The notes under the pieces are model-generated. The model saw nothing but the letters and a program-made list of their open reading frames with translations, was not told where the DNA came from and searched no databases. Shown here piece after piece: positions 23,931-30,706 of a DNA stretch of 30,968 nucleotides; the stretch's first letter is position 1; the number at the start of each line of letters is the position of its first letter. Origin of the DNA: Lachnospiraceae bacterium (GTDB taxonomy: Bacteria; Bacillota_A; Clostridia; Lachnospirales; Lachnospiraceae). The position numbers and the translations under genes are program-made. The DNA lies in the NCBI GenBank assembly GCA_016287765.1, contig JAEEWS010000036.1, forward strand, positions 1 through 30,968, written 5' to 3'.

Positions 23931-24566
23931 ATGAGGATTGAGGCAAGTAATCTCGGAAAAACGTATAGAAAAGGAAAAAACAATATAGAAGTTATCATGG
24001 ATTTCTGTCACACATTTGAAGCAGGTAAAATGTATCTTCTTAAAGGAGCTTCGGGCAAAGGGAAAACAACTTTGCTCAGCATTTTGGGCCTTTTAGATGA
24101 CCCGACATACGGGGATCTGTCGATTGATGGAAGAGATTTGGATTTTTCGGATAAAAACACTCTTTGCAGTATTCGTAAAGAAAGATATTCTTTTGTGTTC
24201 CAGGACTATGCTCTTTTTGAAAATCTTTCAGTCTTTGAAAACCTTAAACTGATATATGAGGATACTAAGGAAAAATTTGATGAAAAGAAGATTGATGATC
24301 TTCTGCAAAAGATGAACCTTGCACACAGAAAACATCATAGAACAGCAGAATTGTCCGGAGGTGAGAAACAAAGGCTTGCGTTTGCGAGAGCGATTTTGAA
24401 AGATGCGGAGATTTTCATTTGTGACGAACCGATTTCCAATGTAGACGAAGGCAATGCACAGATCATCATTGAATTACTAAAGGAACTGAAAAAGACAAAA
24501 TTGGTAATAGTAACCTGCCACACATCCGTGTTTGATGATATTTGTGATGAGATTGTCGAATTATAG
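23931..24566 (+). CDS. ABC transporter ATPase, LolD/MacB-like
   Basis: A 211-aa ATPase of the type that pairs with FtsX-like permeases for lipoprotein, peptide or antibiotic handling. Walker A GASGKGKTT lies near residues 40-48, the Q-loop in FVFQDYALFENLSVFENL, the signature LSGGEKQRLAFARA, Walker B IFICDEPISNVD, and the switch histidine in VTCHTS. AAAGGAG precedes the ATG. The permease gene begins 12 nt downstream. It is more AT-rich than the pectin operon and looks laterally acquired. Bacteriocin resistance or export is a plausible role, not shown. Confidence 0.88.
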   Translation: MRIEASNLGKTYRKGKNNIEVIMDFCHTFEAGKMYLLKGASGKGKTTLLSILGLLDDPTYGDLSIDGRDLDFSDKNTLCSIRKERYSFVFQDYALFENLSVFENLKLIYEDTKEKFDEKKIDDLLQKMNLAHRKHHRTAELSGGEKQRLAFARAILKDAEIFICDEPISNVDEGNAQIIIELLKELKKTKLVIVTCHTSVFDDICDEIVEL

Positions 24567-24577
24567 GAGGGGAAAGA

Positions 24578-25738
24578 ATGAAAACCAAGCTTTTTGCCAA
24601 AGAGTTGTTTGGAGGTATGGGGAAAACCGTCTTTTTCGCGATAATGACTCTAATATCCATGTTTTTGATCTGCGTTCTATTAACTTTCACGTCCGAAAGA
24701 TCATATGCTAAGCTTTCTCCGAATGTCATATTCTCAGGACAGGCCAGCAGGAGTTTCTCAAGAATGTATGAGGACATTTCACCCGATTTTGCCAAAGATC
24801 TGAGATCAAAGCTTTCAAAAGATTCTAAAATATATCAACTGACATCGAGGTACTCATTATCCATAACGAGACCCGGGCAGCTTACGGGGGATGACTACAT
24901 AAGATATGCCTGCGAGCACGAATTTCTTGAAGAGGTTATGAAGGAATTTATCCATGAAGGTCGTATTCCCGAAAAAGGTAAAAACGAGATACTTGTTGGC
25001 GGATATCTTGCAAAAGCAGCAGATATCAAGGTAGGGGATACGATCTCACACATTGATTTCGGAAAAGAGGTTCGCGGTGGACTAATGTATTTTGATGTTA
25101 CAGGTGAGATGACCGAAATCCCCTATGAAGTCGTTGGAATATTAGACTCTGCAGGCGCAAAATTTGATTATTCTGTGATTTTTGAAGCAGAAACACAGGA
25201 AAACACTGTTCCAAACGTTGTTTGGATCTACCTTCCTACAAAGGAAGCAGAGGAAAGCTACAGTGCTATCACGTCAAGTATTAAACTTTCGGATTATCAA
25301 GTAGTCGGGTGCTCAGAAAACTTAGGGATGTCAGGAACCAAGGGGACTCAAAAGGTAATGCCTGTATTTGTTACTGTTTTTGCAGTGGTATTGGAAGCTC
25401 TTCTTCTTGCCTATGCTATGAAGGGCCTCTCAAGAAAACTTGGTATTCTTAAAGCACTGGGACTCAGAGATCAGTACATTTTGGGTTGCTATTTGGGTGG
25501 GGTTGCAATTATCCAGTCTACTTCTTCTATCTTGGCTGTTATTGTTACAAAAATAATCTGTACTATGATTAACAGCAGATTTTCCGAAGAGATAGGCTTC
25601 CCAATCTCAGTATATAACGTATCTTTCAGAATAGTCCTTCTTATGCTGATGATCACTGCGGTAGTTCTGATCGCAATTACCGGGATCCTTAAAGTAAGGA
25701 TCAGTTCAACCAGCCCCAAGAAGGCAATGATATCATAG
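24578..25738 (+). CDS. FtsX-like ABC transporter permease
   Basis: A 386-aa permease with one N-terminal span (VFFAIMTLISMFLICVLLTF), a large outside domain (about residues 45-260, including GRIPEKGKNEILVGGYLAKAAD, typical of MacB/FtsX periplasmic domains) and three C-terminal spans (VFVTVFAVVLEALLLAY, GGVAIIQSTSSILAVIVT, VLLMLMITAVVLIAITG). KLGILKALGLRDQYI is the conserved cytoplasmic loop. It ends KVRISSTSPKKAMIS, where the usual ending is PxxAL. It forms the transport pair with the ATPase gene upstream. AGGAGGGG precedes the ATG. Confidence 0.85.
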   Translation: MKTKLFAKELFGGMGKTVFFAIMTLISMFLICVLLTFTSERSYAKLSPNVIFSGQASRSFSRMYEDISPDFAKDLRSKLSKDSKIYQLTSRYSLSITRPGQLTGDDYIRYACEHEFLEEVMKEFIHEGRIPEKGKNEILVGGYLAKAADIKVGDTISHIDFGKEVRGGLMYFDVTGEMTEIPYEVVGILDSAGAKFDYSVIFEAETQENTVPNVVWIYLPTKEAEESYSAITSSIKLSDYQVVGCSENLGMSGTKGTQKVMPVFVTVFAVVLEALLLAYAMKGLSRKLGILKALGLRDQYILGCYLGGVAIIQSTSSILAVIVTKIICTMINSRFSEEIGFPISVYNVSFRIVLLMLMITAVVLIAITGILKVRISSTSPKKAMIS

Positions 25739-25752
25739 AACGAAATAATAAG

Positions 25753-25845
25753 ATGAAAAAGAAATGTTTGACCTTGTTTATCTTGATAACATTATTGGTT
25801 CAAGGATGTGCTGAAATATCTGTTCAAAAAGATCGGTGTCTTTAA
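25753..25845 (+). pseudogene. Truncated lipoprotein leader fused to antisense transposase sequence
   Basis: A 30-codon frame beginning 14 nt after the permease stop. It encodes a lipoprotein-type signal, MKKKCLTLFILITLL, then VQGC with Cys19 and only 11 further residues before TAA. From about 25799 onward the DNA is the antisense of a transposase remnant, so the original lipoprotein gene was cut after roughly 15 codons and the apparent lipobox cysteine is supplied by the transposase DNA. AATAATAAG is a weak ribosome site. Confidence 0.6.
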
Positions 25846-25928
25846 AACGGCGAGTATAATTCTTGCTAAAGGTTGAAAAATGGGGAACCTCTTCATACAG
25901 TTCAAGCCCAAGAAATTGCATTTGACGG
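25799..25928 (-). pseudogene. Transposase fragment (IS1182/DUF772-like)
   Basis: Read on the minus strand from 25928, the frame gives RQMQFLGLELYEEVPHFSTF followed by SKNYTRRFKDTDLFEQIFQH and ILE. This fits the N-terminal DUF772-type region of IS1182/IS5-like transposases (FLGL-LDE-VPDHSTFSKNRRRRF then LFEQIF-HIL). The similarity stops near 25799, after which the frame reads PIMLSR and stops. The catalytic part is missing. It is a relic too short to move. Confidence 0.65.
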
Positions 25929-25929
25929 C

Positions 25930-25969
25930 AAAAAAAGCAAAGCCCCGCACTATTTTTCTGCGAGACTTT
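25930..25969 (-). terminator. Terminator downstream of tRNA-like copy 1
   Basis: On the minus strand, an 11-bp stem formed by 25959-25969 and 25939-25949 including two G-U pairs, 9-nt loop, then GCTTTTTTT (A-run at 25930-25936). A second hairpin with a perfect 9-bp stem (25982-25990 with 25998-26006) lies between the tRNA-like repeat and this terminator. Confidence 0.65.
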
Positions 25970-26010
25970 GTCGACAGTCTGAAGTTTCAGCTCTACGCTG
26001 AAACTTGACC

Positions 26011-26092
26011 ATGGCTACAAGGATTCGAACCTTGAAAAGACATAAGTCAGAGTCCGAGGCAAGAAACGCTTGCAGCCCTTGAAAATACAGCA
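26011..26092 (-). repeat. Degenerate tRNA-Gln(CUG)-like repeat, copy 1
   Basis: An 80-bp stretch (26013-26092) identical to 28957-29036. Read on the minus strand it resembles a tRNA: 5' AGGGCTG, anticodon-loop CTCTGAC, variable TCTTTT, T-arm CAAGG-TTCGAAT-CCTTG, then TAGCC. The anticodon stem (TCGGA/TTATG) is broken and the D-arm is about 3 nt short. In this copy the acceptor 3' strand diverges after TAGCC. It lies 152 nt past the stop of the secreted-protein gene at 26245. The remainder of 26093-26244 shows only a 7-bp hairpin (CTAACGA/TCGTTAG, around 26096-26115) and no gene. Confidence 0.75.
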
Positions 26093-26244
26093 TTTCTAAC
26101 GACTGATCTCGTTAGTTTTACCAATGTATTTAACTATGGTGCTACTTGCTTATTGTTTTAACTCTGCACGAACAAGTATTATTTTTCCTCTTGAGTGTGA
26201 TCTGAAGTTGAGTCTGTAATCACAGAATTCCAAAACAATTAAGC

Positions 26245-26916
26245 TTAATAGAAACTATAGTAGGAAGGTGTCACGATAAGATTGATGTCATAAACGGCAG
26301 TGCAAAATGTTCCGCGAACTTCAAACTGAAAGCCACTGGTGTAACTAACCGAGCCATCTGTATTTACAACGCTGCCATACACAAAATCACTTGAACCATA
26401 TCCGGACGCAGTACTCTTGCCCAATGAATAACCCGCTAAATCTACTTTACCCGTCGAATAATACCAAACCTCGTAATCTTCATATACATTTGCAACGAGA
26501 TTGCCATTTCTGTAATACGATCTGGTATTGCTAAGAATCGTAGATGTATAATCGGACTTCGTCATGTTCTTTGGAGCAAATGATTCATGATAGACAAACT
26601 CAATTTCACTCATACCCTCAGGTAACTCTTCATCATAGGCGCCAACACCTATCTTCTCAACTACCGTACATTCATCGCCATTGACATTGTATATTGCCTT
26701 TTTGATACGCCCCACATAATCGCTTGCACTGTCTGTCAGAAATGCCGTAATGTTCTTATCCATAACATCTTCGGCAAGTTGTCCCGCAGGCGTTGGTTCC
26801 GGCGCGTTTTCTCGGTGTCCCTCTACAGGAGACAATCCTTCAGCATTAACCTGTGTGATCGGCTGCATTACCATAAGAAGTGCAAGAATAACAGCAAGTC
26901 TCTTGAATCTCTTCAT
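26245..26916 (-). CDS. Secreted protein of unknown function, predicted ECF sigma target
   Basis: A 223-aa exported protein. The signal peptide MKRFKRLAVILALLMVMQPI ends near QVNA (about residue 25). The mature part begins with a Pro/Glu-rich stretch and has a beta-rich, Tyr/Gly/Ser-rich C-terminal half (VYEDYEVWYYSTGKVDLAGY, VRGTFCTAVYDINLIV). I recognise no domain. The start was moved to 26916 because GAGAGG sits 7 nt upstream and the signal peptide begins there. It lies 116 nt after the anti-sigma gene and has its own ECF-type promoter matching that of the sigma gene, so it is likely a target of that sigma factor. Confidence 0.75.
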   Translation of the reverse strand: MKRFKRLAVILALLMVMQPITQVNAEGLSPVEGHRENAPEPTPAGQLAEDVMDKNITAFLTDSASDYVGRIKKAIYNVNGDECTVVEKIGVGAYDEELPEGMSEIEFVYHESFAPKNMTKSDYTSTILSNTRSYYRNGNLVANVYEDYEVWYYSTGKVDLAGYSLGKSTASGYGSSDFVYGSVVNTDGSVSYTSGFQFEVRGTFCTAVYDINLIVTPSYYSFY

Positions 26917-26988
26917 TTGAATACCTCTCTTTCGTTTTTTTGTAAATTTTTTTATGTAAATAAGAACCGGTTTATTATTTACACCGAT

Positions 26989-27016
26989 AATACGAACGAG
27001 CCGGCATTTTGTTTCA
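26989..27016 (-). promoter_or_regulatory. ECF-type promoter of the secreted-protein gene
   Basis: On the minus strand, TGAAAC (27011-27016), 16-nt spacer, CGTATT (26989-26994), continuing TATCGG. Form and spacing match SigW-class ECF promoters (TGAAAC-N16-CGTA). The same words occur ahead of the sigma gene at 28447-28475. Confidence 0.7.
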
Positions 27017-27032
27017 TTTTTTGTGCCATCTT

Positions 27033-27920
27033 TTAATAACAAACAGCAATCTGTATTATTCTCAGCTCATCTCCCATGAGCACCCCCTCATCCGGCACCT
27101 TGACCGTCGGTTCGATCAGACGGATAATACAAACACTTTTTCCTTCTTGGATTTCTTTAAATTTTTCAGCCTCTGTAAAGTCTCCCGTAATCGCATCATA
27201 ATAATAATCCACATCATAACCAACGGAACCTTTGTATGAATGCACTGCTATTGACGCCTTGCTGATGTCTACATCAGTTTGATCGATGATCGATCTTAAA
27301 ATGACCATAACGGTCGAAAGATCGATAGAATCCGGCTTTTGATCTTTTTTTGTTTTCGGGACGATCTCTATGCGAATACTATCGGGATGCTCTTTGTTTT
27401 TATCCCCGGAACTGCTTATATTTTTATTATCCACCTGATAATATCGCTCTTTATCCGCATCATATATCTCAAAAAAATGATTGTTGTAATCTATGATAGA
27501 ACCGTCTTTTTCTGCCACCACCAGCGAAATCTTCGAGTTAGGATCAGAGTCATAAAAACTGTCAAGGATCGCCTCAAATACTACAATAGGATCTCTTTGG
27601 CAATAGATCGTTTTCCCATTTTTATAAAGCAAGTATTTTACCAGAAGCAACGCAATTATAATCATAACAATGGTAACAGACAGTATTATCATCGCATTTC
27701 GTCTTCTGTTAAAAGCCTTGATCTTCTTAAAAGGGTTGATCTGTTTGGCATCCGGCAAGTCAACCGGCATTTGAGGCAATCCCTTTGTCATTTCCTCATA
27801 TTCCTTTTGGCACCTAGGACATTCTTTCAAGTGTTCTTCTACAGACGTCCTTACTTCATCGCTGCATTCATCCTCAATGTACATCGGCAATAATGCCTTA
27901 ATCATTTCACAATCAGTCAT
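27033..27920 (-). CDS. Anti-sigma factor with zinc-finger (zf-HC2) and one membrane span
   Basis: A 295-aa single-span membrane protein. The cytosolic N-terminus holds the anti-sigma zinc motif His30-x3-Cys34-x2-Cys37 (EEHLKECPRCQKEYEEM). A basic stretch precedes the span at about 75-99 (MIILSVTIVMIIIALLLVKY). The outside domain of about 195 residues has no family that I recognise and is the likely sensor. The ATG at 27918-27920 overlaps the sigma stop (ATGA) and has AAAGGAG upstream, which sets the start; the longer reading overlaps sigma codons. It would hold the sigma factor at the membrane until a signal arrives. Confidence 0.85.
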   Translation of the reverse strand: MTDCEMIKALLPMYIEDECSDEVRTSVEEHLKECPRCQKEYEEMTKGLPQMPVDLPDAKQINPFKKIKAFNRRRNAMIILSVTIVMIIIALLLVKYLLYKNGKTIYCQRDPIVVFEAILDSFYDSDPNSKISLVVAEKDGSIIDYNNHFFEIYDADKERYYQVDNKNISSSGDKNKEHPDSIRIEIVPKTKKDQKPDSIDLSTVMVILRSIIDQTDVDISKASIAVHSYKGSVGYDVDYYYDAITGDFTEAEKFKEIQEGKSVCIIRLIEPTVKVPDEGVLMGDELRIIQIAVCY

Positions 27921-28417
27921 ATCGGCATCTCCTTTATCTTCTTCTGAATCATTTTTCTGCTTCTGTAATAGACCAGCCGCGCCCATCCTTCTTTTTCCCC
28001 GAACAGGTCCGCTATCTCTCCGTATGAAAAGCCCATACTGTACCTGAGAAGAAAAACCTCTTTATAGGGCTCATCAAGACTGTGTACAAGTTTCAAGATA
28101 TCATGTACGGAAGGATAATTGTCGGTATTGTGATTCTCCTCCGCCTTTCCCAGTGTTTCCGAAACCAGGAGGTCATCCGGTATCTCTTTATTTTTATGCT
28201 TACGTGTGTGATCAATATACAGATTCTTTGCGATCTCGCACAGCCATGTGGACATTTTCCTGTTTTCATCATATTTTTCTATATTCTTGTATGCTTTAAG
28301 AAAAGTATCCTGTGTCAGATCTTCTGCCAGATGACGGTTCTTACACATAGAATAGAGAAACGCGTAAACCATTTTTGAATATTCTTTATACATTTCATCA
28401 AGGTTTATCGTAATCAC
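27917..28417 (-). CDS. ECF-type RNA polymerase sigma factor
   Basis: A 166-aa sigma-70 family member with region 2 (about 8-75: YKEYSKMVYAFLYSMCKNRH, LAEDLTQDTFLKAYKNIEKY, STWLCEIAKNLYIDHTRK) and region 4 (about 105-160: LDEPYKEVFLLRYSMGFSYG, EIADLFGEKEGWARLVYYRS). Region 3 is absent, as expected for the ECF group. Three GTG codons lie in a row at the start; the last (28415-28417) has AAAGG 5 nt upstream and was chosen, though either of the other two would add one or two valines. Translationally coupled to its anti-sigma factor. It has an ECF-like promoter at 28447, suggesting self-activation. Confidence 0.9.
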   Translation of the reverse strand: MITINLDEMYKEYSKMVYAFLYSMCKNRHLAEDLTQDTFLKAYKNIEKYDENRKMSTWLCEIAKNLYIDHTRKHKNKEIPDDLLVSETLGKAEENHNTDNYPSVHDILKLVHSLDEPYKEVFLLRYSMGFSYGEIADLFGEKEGWARLVYYRSRKMIQKKIKEMPI

Positions 28418-28446
28418 CACCACCTTTCAATTAATATTATATCAAT

Positions 28447-28475
28447 AATACGATCGGATCATAGGGTTTGTTTCA
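28447..28475 (-). promoter_or_regulatory. ECF-type autoregulatory promoter of the sigma gene
   Basis: On the minus strand, TGAAAC (28470-28475), 17-nt spacer, CGTATT (28447-28452) continuing ATTG. A housekeeping-like TATAAT also occurs nearby (around 28437-28442) and may give basal expression. Confidence 0.6.
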
Positions 28476-28510
28476 ACTACCAGAGCCGATCTTCCGGATT
28501 TATCCATCTT

Positions 28511-28550
28511 TTTTAAAAAAGGATCGTCTCCTCATCAGGAACGACCCTTT
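28511..28550 (-). terminator. Terminator of the traX remnant
   Basis: Stem AAAGGATCGT (28518-28527) with ACGACCCTTT (28541-28550), one mismatch, plus an inner TCCT/AGGA pair. The A-run 28515-28520 gives TTTTTT on the minus strand. It directly follows the traX frame stop at 28556. Confidence 0.7.
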
Positions 28551-28555
28551 CATGC

Positions 28556-28820
28556 TCATATCGATATTACACTCGGTTCCGAAATCAATCTGTATGCTAT
28601 GATACTCATTTTTCTCTTCTCACATTCAGAACAGAACTTTTTTCCTGCAAAATACAGCAATAGTAAATGTACCGGATAGAACAGATAAATAAAATGCTTC
28701 GGGAAGTTGTCTTCCCTTCGATCCATTATAGAAGCAGATCAGCAGAACCGCAACCACGGCACCGAGCATAGTCTTTATCATTCTGACCACAGCATCATAT
28801 TTCAAACCGGTCGGTAAACC
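28556..28820 (-). pseudogene. traX C-terminal remnant, frameshifted and truncated
   Basis: Minus-strand reading gives two frames joined by a shift near 28712-28720. The first reads TGLKYDAVVRMIKTMLGAVV then AVLLICFYNGSKGR; the second continues NFPKHFIYLFYPVHLLLLYF then AGKKFCSECEKRKM and ends SVISI. The motif YNG-KG followed by K-FYLFYPVHLL is the conserved C-terminus of TraX-family membrane acyltransferases. The N-terminal two-thirds is missing; the fragment starts where a palindromic repeat begins at 28821. Its native terminator survives at 28511. Confidence 0.6.
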
Positions 28821-28901
28821 GGAGTCAATGGGGACGTTTCATTTTGACTCGCCCTCGGTGAGTCAAAATGAAACGTCCCTGTTGGCTCACCCATTGACTC
28901 C
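28821..28901. repeat. Palindromic repeat element (REP/MITE-like)
   Basis: A perfect 20-bp inverted repeat (28831-28850 with 28860-28879) around a 9-nt loop. Outside it is an 11-bp pair GGAGTCAATGG (28821-28831) / CCATTGACTCC (28891-28901). The layout is that of a REP-type or miniature element, and it forms the breakpoint of the traX remnant. No transposase is nearby. Confidence 0.75.
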
Positions 28902-28909
28902 CATAACAC

Positions 28910-28942
28910 AAAAAAAGCTTAAAACTTTATGTCTCAAGCTCT
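28910..28942 (-). terminator. Probable terminator downstream of tRNA-like copy 2
   Basis: AGCTT (28916-28920) pairs with AAGCT (28936-28940), extended by A-T pairs past one mismatch. The A-run 28910-28916 gives TTTTTTT on the minus strand. It is a weaker stem than the copy-1 terminator. Confidence 0.45.
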
Positions 28943-28954
28943 TTTATCTTACGC

Positions 28955-29036
28955 AGGGCTACAAGGATTCGAACCTTGAAAAGACATAAGTCAGAGTCCG
29001 AGGCAAGAAACGCTTGCAGCCCTTGAAAATACAGCA
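28955..29036 (-). repeat. Degenerate tRNA-Gln(CUG)-like repeat, copy 2
   Basis: 80 bp (28957-29036) identical to copy 1. Here the tRNA-like body (28955-29023, 69 nt) keeps a closed 7-bp acceptor stem, AGGGCTG with TAGCCCT including one G-U pair, a perfect T-arm, and a CTCTGAC loop with CUG anticodon. The D-arm is shortened and the anticodon stem has two true mismatches, so I do not call a functional tRNA. It begins 37 nt past the stop of the membrane-anchored protein gene at 29074. Confidence 0.75.
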
Positions 29037-29073
29037 GTCGAGACAATTGATGGCGGGTATATTACCTATCCGT

Positions 29074-29532
29074 TTACCTATCGTAATATCCCGGTGTAGC
29101 ATATACTTCTGAAACACCTTCTCCCTGCCGCCATATCGTTACATCTTTACAGGAATAGTCATCCATAGAAACCAGCAGCTTTGTGGCATACATGCCATAT
29201 GAGCTTCCTTCCTCCCAAAAAACAAAGGTTCTTGATCCGGGTTCGGCAAATAATTCCAACACATCCAAAGGATAATCGATATTAGAAGCCTCCTCGGCAC
29301 TTATATACCTTATTCCATCAAGAATTATGTATCCGGAGAGTTTGTCGGGTTTAAAGAACGAACGCCAGGCCTCTAAGTTCAGATTGGCGGCAAATTCCAC
29401 CCCATTCTCATCAAATACATGGAGCGATCTATGGATAGGCGTTTCAAACCTTATCATGCCAAATACCATTATCATCGAAAGCAGGAATACCAATGATATT
29501 ACAGCAATTATACATTTACTCTTTTTTTTCAT
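29074..29532 (-). CDS. Small membrane-anchored extracytoplasmic protein (unknown)
   Basis: A 152-aa protein with a basic start (MKKKSK) and one hydrophobic segment (CIIAVISLVFLLSMIMVFGMI), either an uncleaved anchor or a signal peptide. The rest is a soluble domain with VFDENGVEFAANLNLEAW, GYIILDGIRYISAEEASNID and LELFAEPGSRTFVFWEE, which I cannot place in a family. The start at 29532 was preferred over one seven codons upstream because GAGG lies 9 nt before it. It has no neighbour in the same operon. The tRNA-like repeat copy 2 lies just downstream. Confidence 0.65.
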   Translation of the reverse strand: MKKKSKCIIAVISLVFLLSMIMVFGMIRFETPIHRSLHVFDENGVEFAANLNLEAWRSFFKPDKLSGYIILDGIRYISAEEASNIDYPLDVLELFAEPGSRTFVFWEEGSSYGMYATKLLVSMDDYSCKDVTIWRQGEGVSEVYATPGYYDR

Positions 29533-29657
29533 TCTTCTTAACCTCACAATCAAAAATGTCCTGGAAGTTCAACAAAACATGGTTTGTAGGTCTTCTTCGT
29601 TTTAAAGCCCTGTAATTTACGCCTCAGTTGGAAATGAGACACTACCGCTATAAGCAA

Positions 29658-30548
29658 TCACAGATAATCTTTGATCTTGGAAAGCCCTTCGATATCCTTA
29701 TTATGAAGCAGATAATCTGCTATCTTGCGAATACTCTCATCCGTCAAGTAAGGAGCTATCTCTATCAGATCAGACGCTTTTCCCACTTCCAACAAACGAT
29801 TCGTGATATCATCCAACGCCTCATCTGTAAGATATGGTGCCAAATTTTCTAATCCGTCCATATCTCCAGACAGCATAAGTTTTGAACCGATATCATCGAG
29901 AGCCTCGTCCGGAAGATACGGTGCCAATTTGATCAGATCATCTATGCGTGCAGTTCCGATCTTACCGGCAAGTTCGGTTAATGCCTCATCCGGCAAATGC
30001 GGTGCAATCGCTATAAGGGTTTTCATATCTGTAATATCAATTCTGTTAGCTATATCAATAAGTGCATCATCAGAAAGATAAGGAGCTAATTCAACCAAAC
30101 CGGTCATATCGGATACATCCGTTCCCCTAATCAGTTCATCCAAATATTCGTCATCAAGAAATGGTGCCAATGGAATCAGTGCGGAAAGATCAATCTTTTC
30201 CTTTCCGACAGTTTTTTCCGTTTTTTCCTTTAGTTCTTTGGGCGGAAGAATAGGTGCCACTTCTGCAAGTTCCTTAGGAGAAAGGACCGCATCAGGCTCA
30301 GATATCGTCTTGTTTACTGTCTCTGCAGCAAATTGTCCGTTTTTACCATCAAGAAGTTCCGATAATTCCAGTCCGAGTTCTTTTGCCAGATCCGGGATTT
30401 TAGCGATATCCGGCATCGAGTTGCCTCGTTCCCAATTTGAAACCGCCTGGTAGCTTACGCCCATCTTGTCTGCAAGCTCCAACTGTGTCATATTCTTCTT
30501 TGTTCTTGCATCCTTAATTATCTTTCCGATCTTATTCATGTTAAACAT
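29658..30548 (-). CDS. XRE-family regulator with C-terminal helical repeats
   Basis: A 296-aa protein. Residues 7-60 are a Cro/CI-type helix-turn-helix (IGKIIKDARTKKNMTQLELA, with the recognition part SYQAVSNWERGNSMPDI). After a linker of about 50 residues there are six repeats of 27-28 aa with the core APYLPDEALDDI followed by -DL-E--, each likely a helix pair (HEAT-like). The repeats may bind a protein or peptide that controls DNA binding. The ATG at 30546-30548 was chosen because GGAGG lies 7 nt upstream; upstream codons are unlike coding sequence. A dyad at 30670-30706 may be its operator. Confidence 0.85.
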   Translation of the reverse strand: MFNMNKIGKIIKDARTKKNMTQLELADKMGVSYQAVSNWERGNSMPDIAKIPDLAKELGLELSELLDGKNGQFAAETVNKTISEPDAVLSPKELAEVAPILPPKELKEKTEKTVGKEKIDLSALIPLAPFLDDEYLDELIRGTDVSDMTGLVELAPYLSDDALIDIANRIDITDMKTLIAIAPHLPDEALTELAGKIGTARIDDLIKLAPYLPDEALDDIGSKLMLSGDMDGLENLAPYLTDEALDDITNRLLEVGKASDLIEIAPYLTDESIRKIADYLLHNKDIEGLSKIKDYL

Positions 30549-30669
30549 TATATTGCCTCCGTGATATTCATATTTAATCATTGTTTCGCCTCTTAGTCTC
30601 AAAATTGATGTGGCCAACATCTGAGATGGAGTATAGTTTATCGGAGGCAAATTGTATATCAATTCGTGC

Positions 30670-30706
30670 TTGAGTGCCCAAATCACGCAATGAAACGAGC
30701 ACTCAA
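30670..30706. promoter_or_regulatory. Candidate operator dyad ahead of the XRE gene
   Basis: TTGAGTGC (30670-30677) and GCACTCAA (30699-30706) are perfect 8-bp inverted repeats about 29 nt centre to centre. A related half-site ACTTGAG occurs at 30712-30718, inside the acetyltransferase gene. It could be a regulator site or a 3' hairpin of the acetyltransferase mRNA; no T-run follows. Confidence 0.4.

Noticed and set aside
26011..26079. Functional tRNA-Gln
   Set aside because: The D-arm is shortened, the anticodon stem has two true mismatches, and in copy 1 the acceptor 3' strand diverges. Reported as a tRNA-like repeat instead.
26163..26220. Short minus-strand frame ending VITDSTSDHTQEEK
   Set aside because: Fewer than 20 codons, no start with a ribosome site and no recognisable family.
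29803..30453. Possible DNA repeat array or CRISPR
   Set aside because: The roughly 84-nt periodicity is in frame with the XRE gene and reflects 27-28-aa protein repeats; units vary and there are no spacers.
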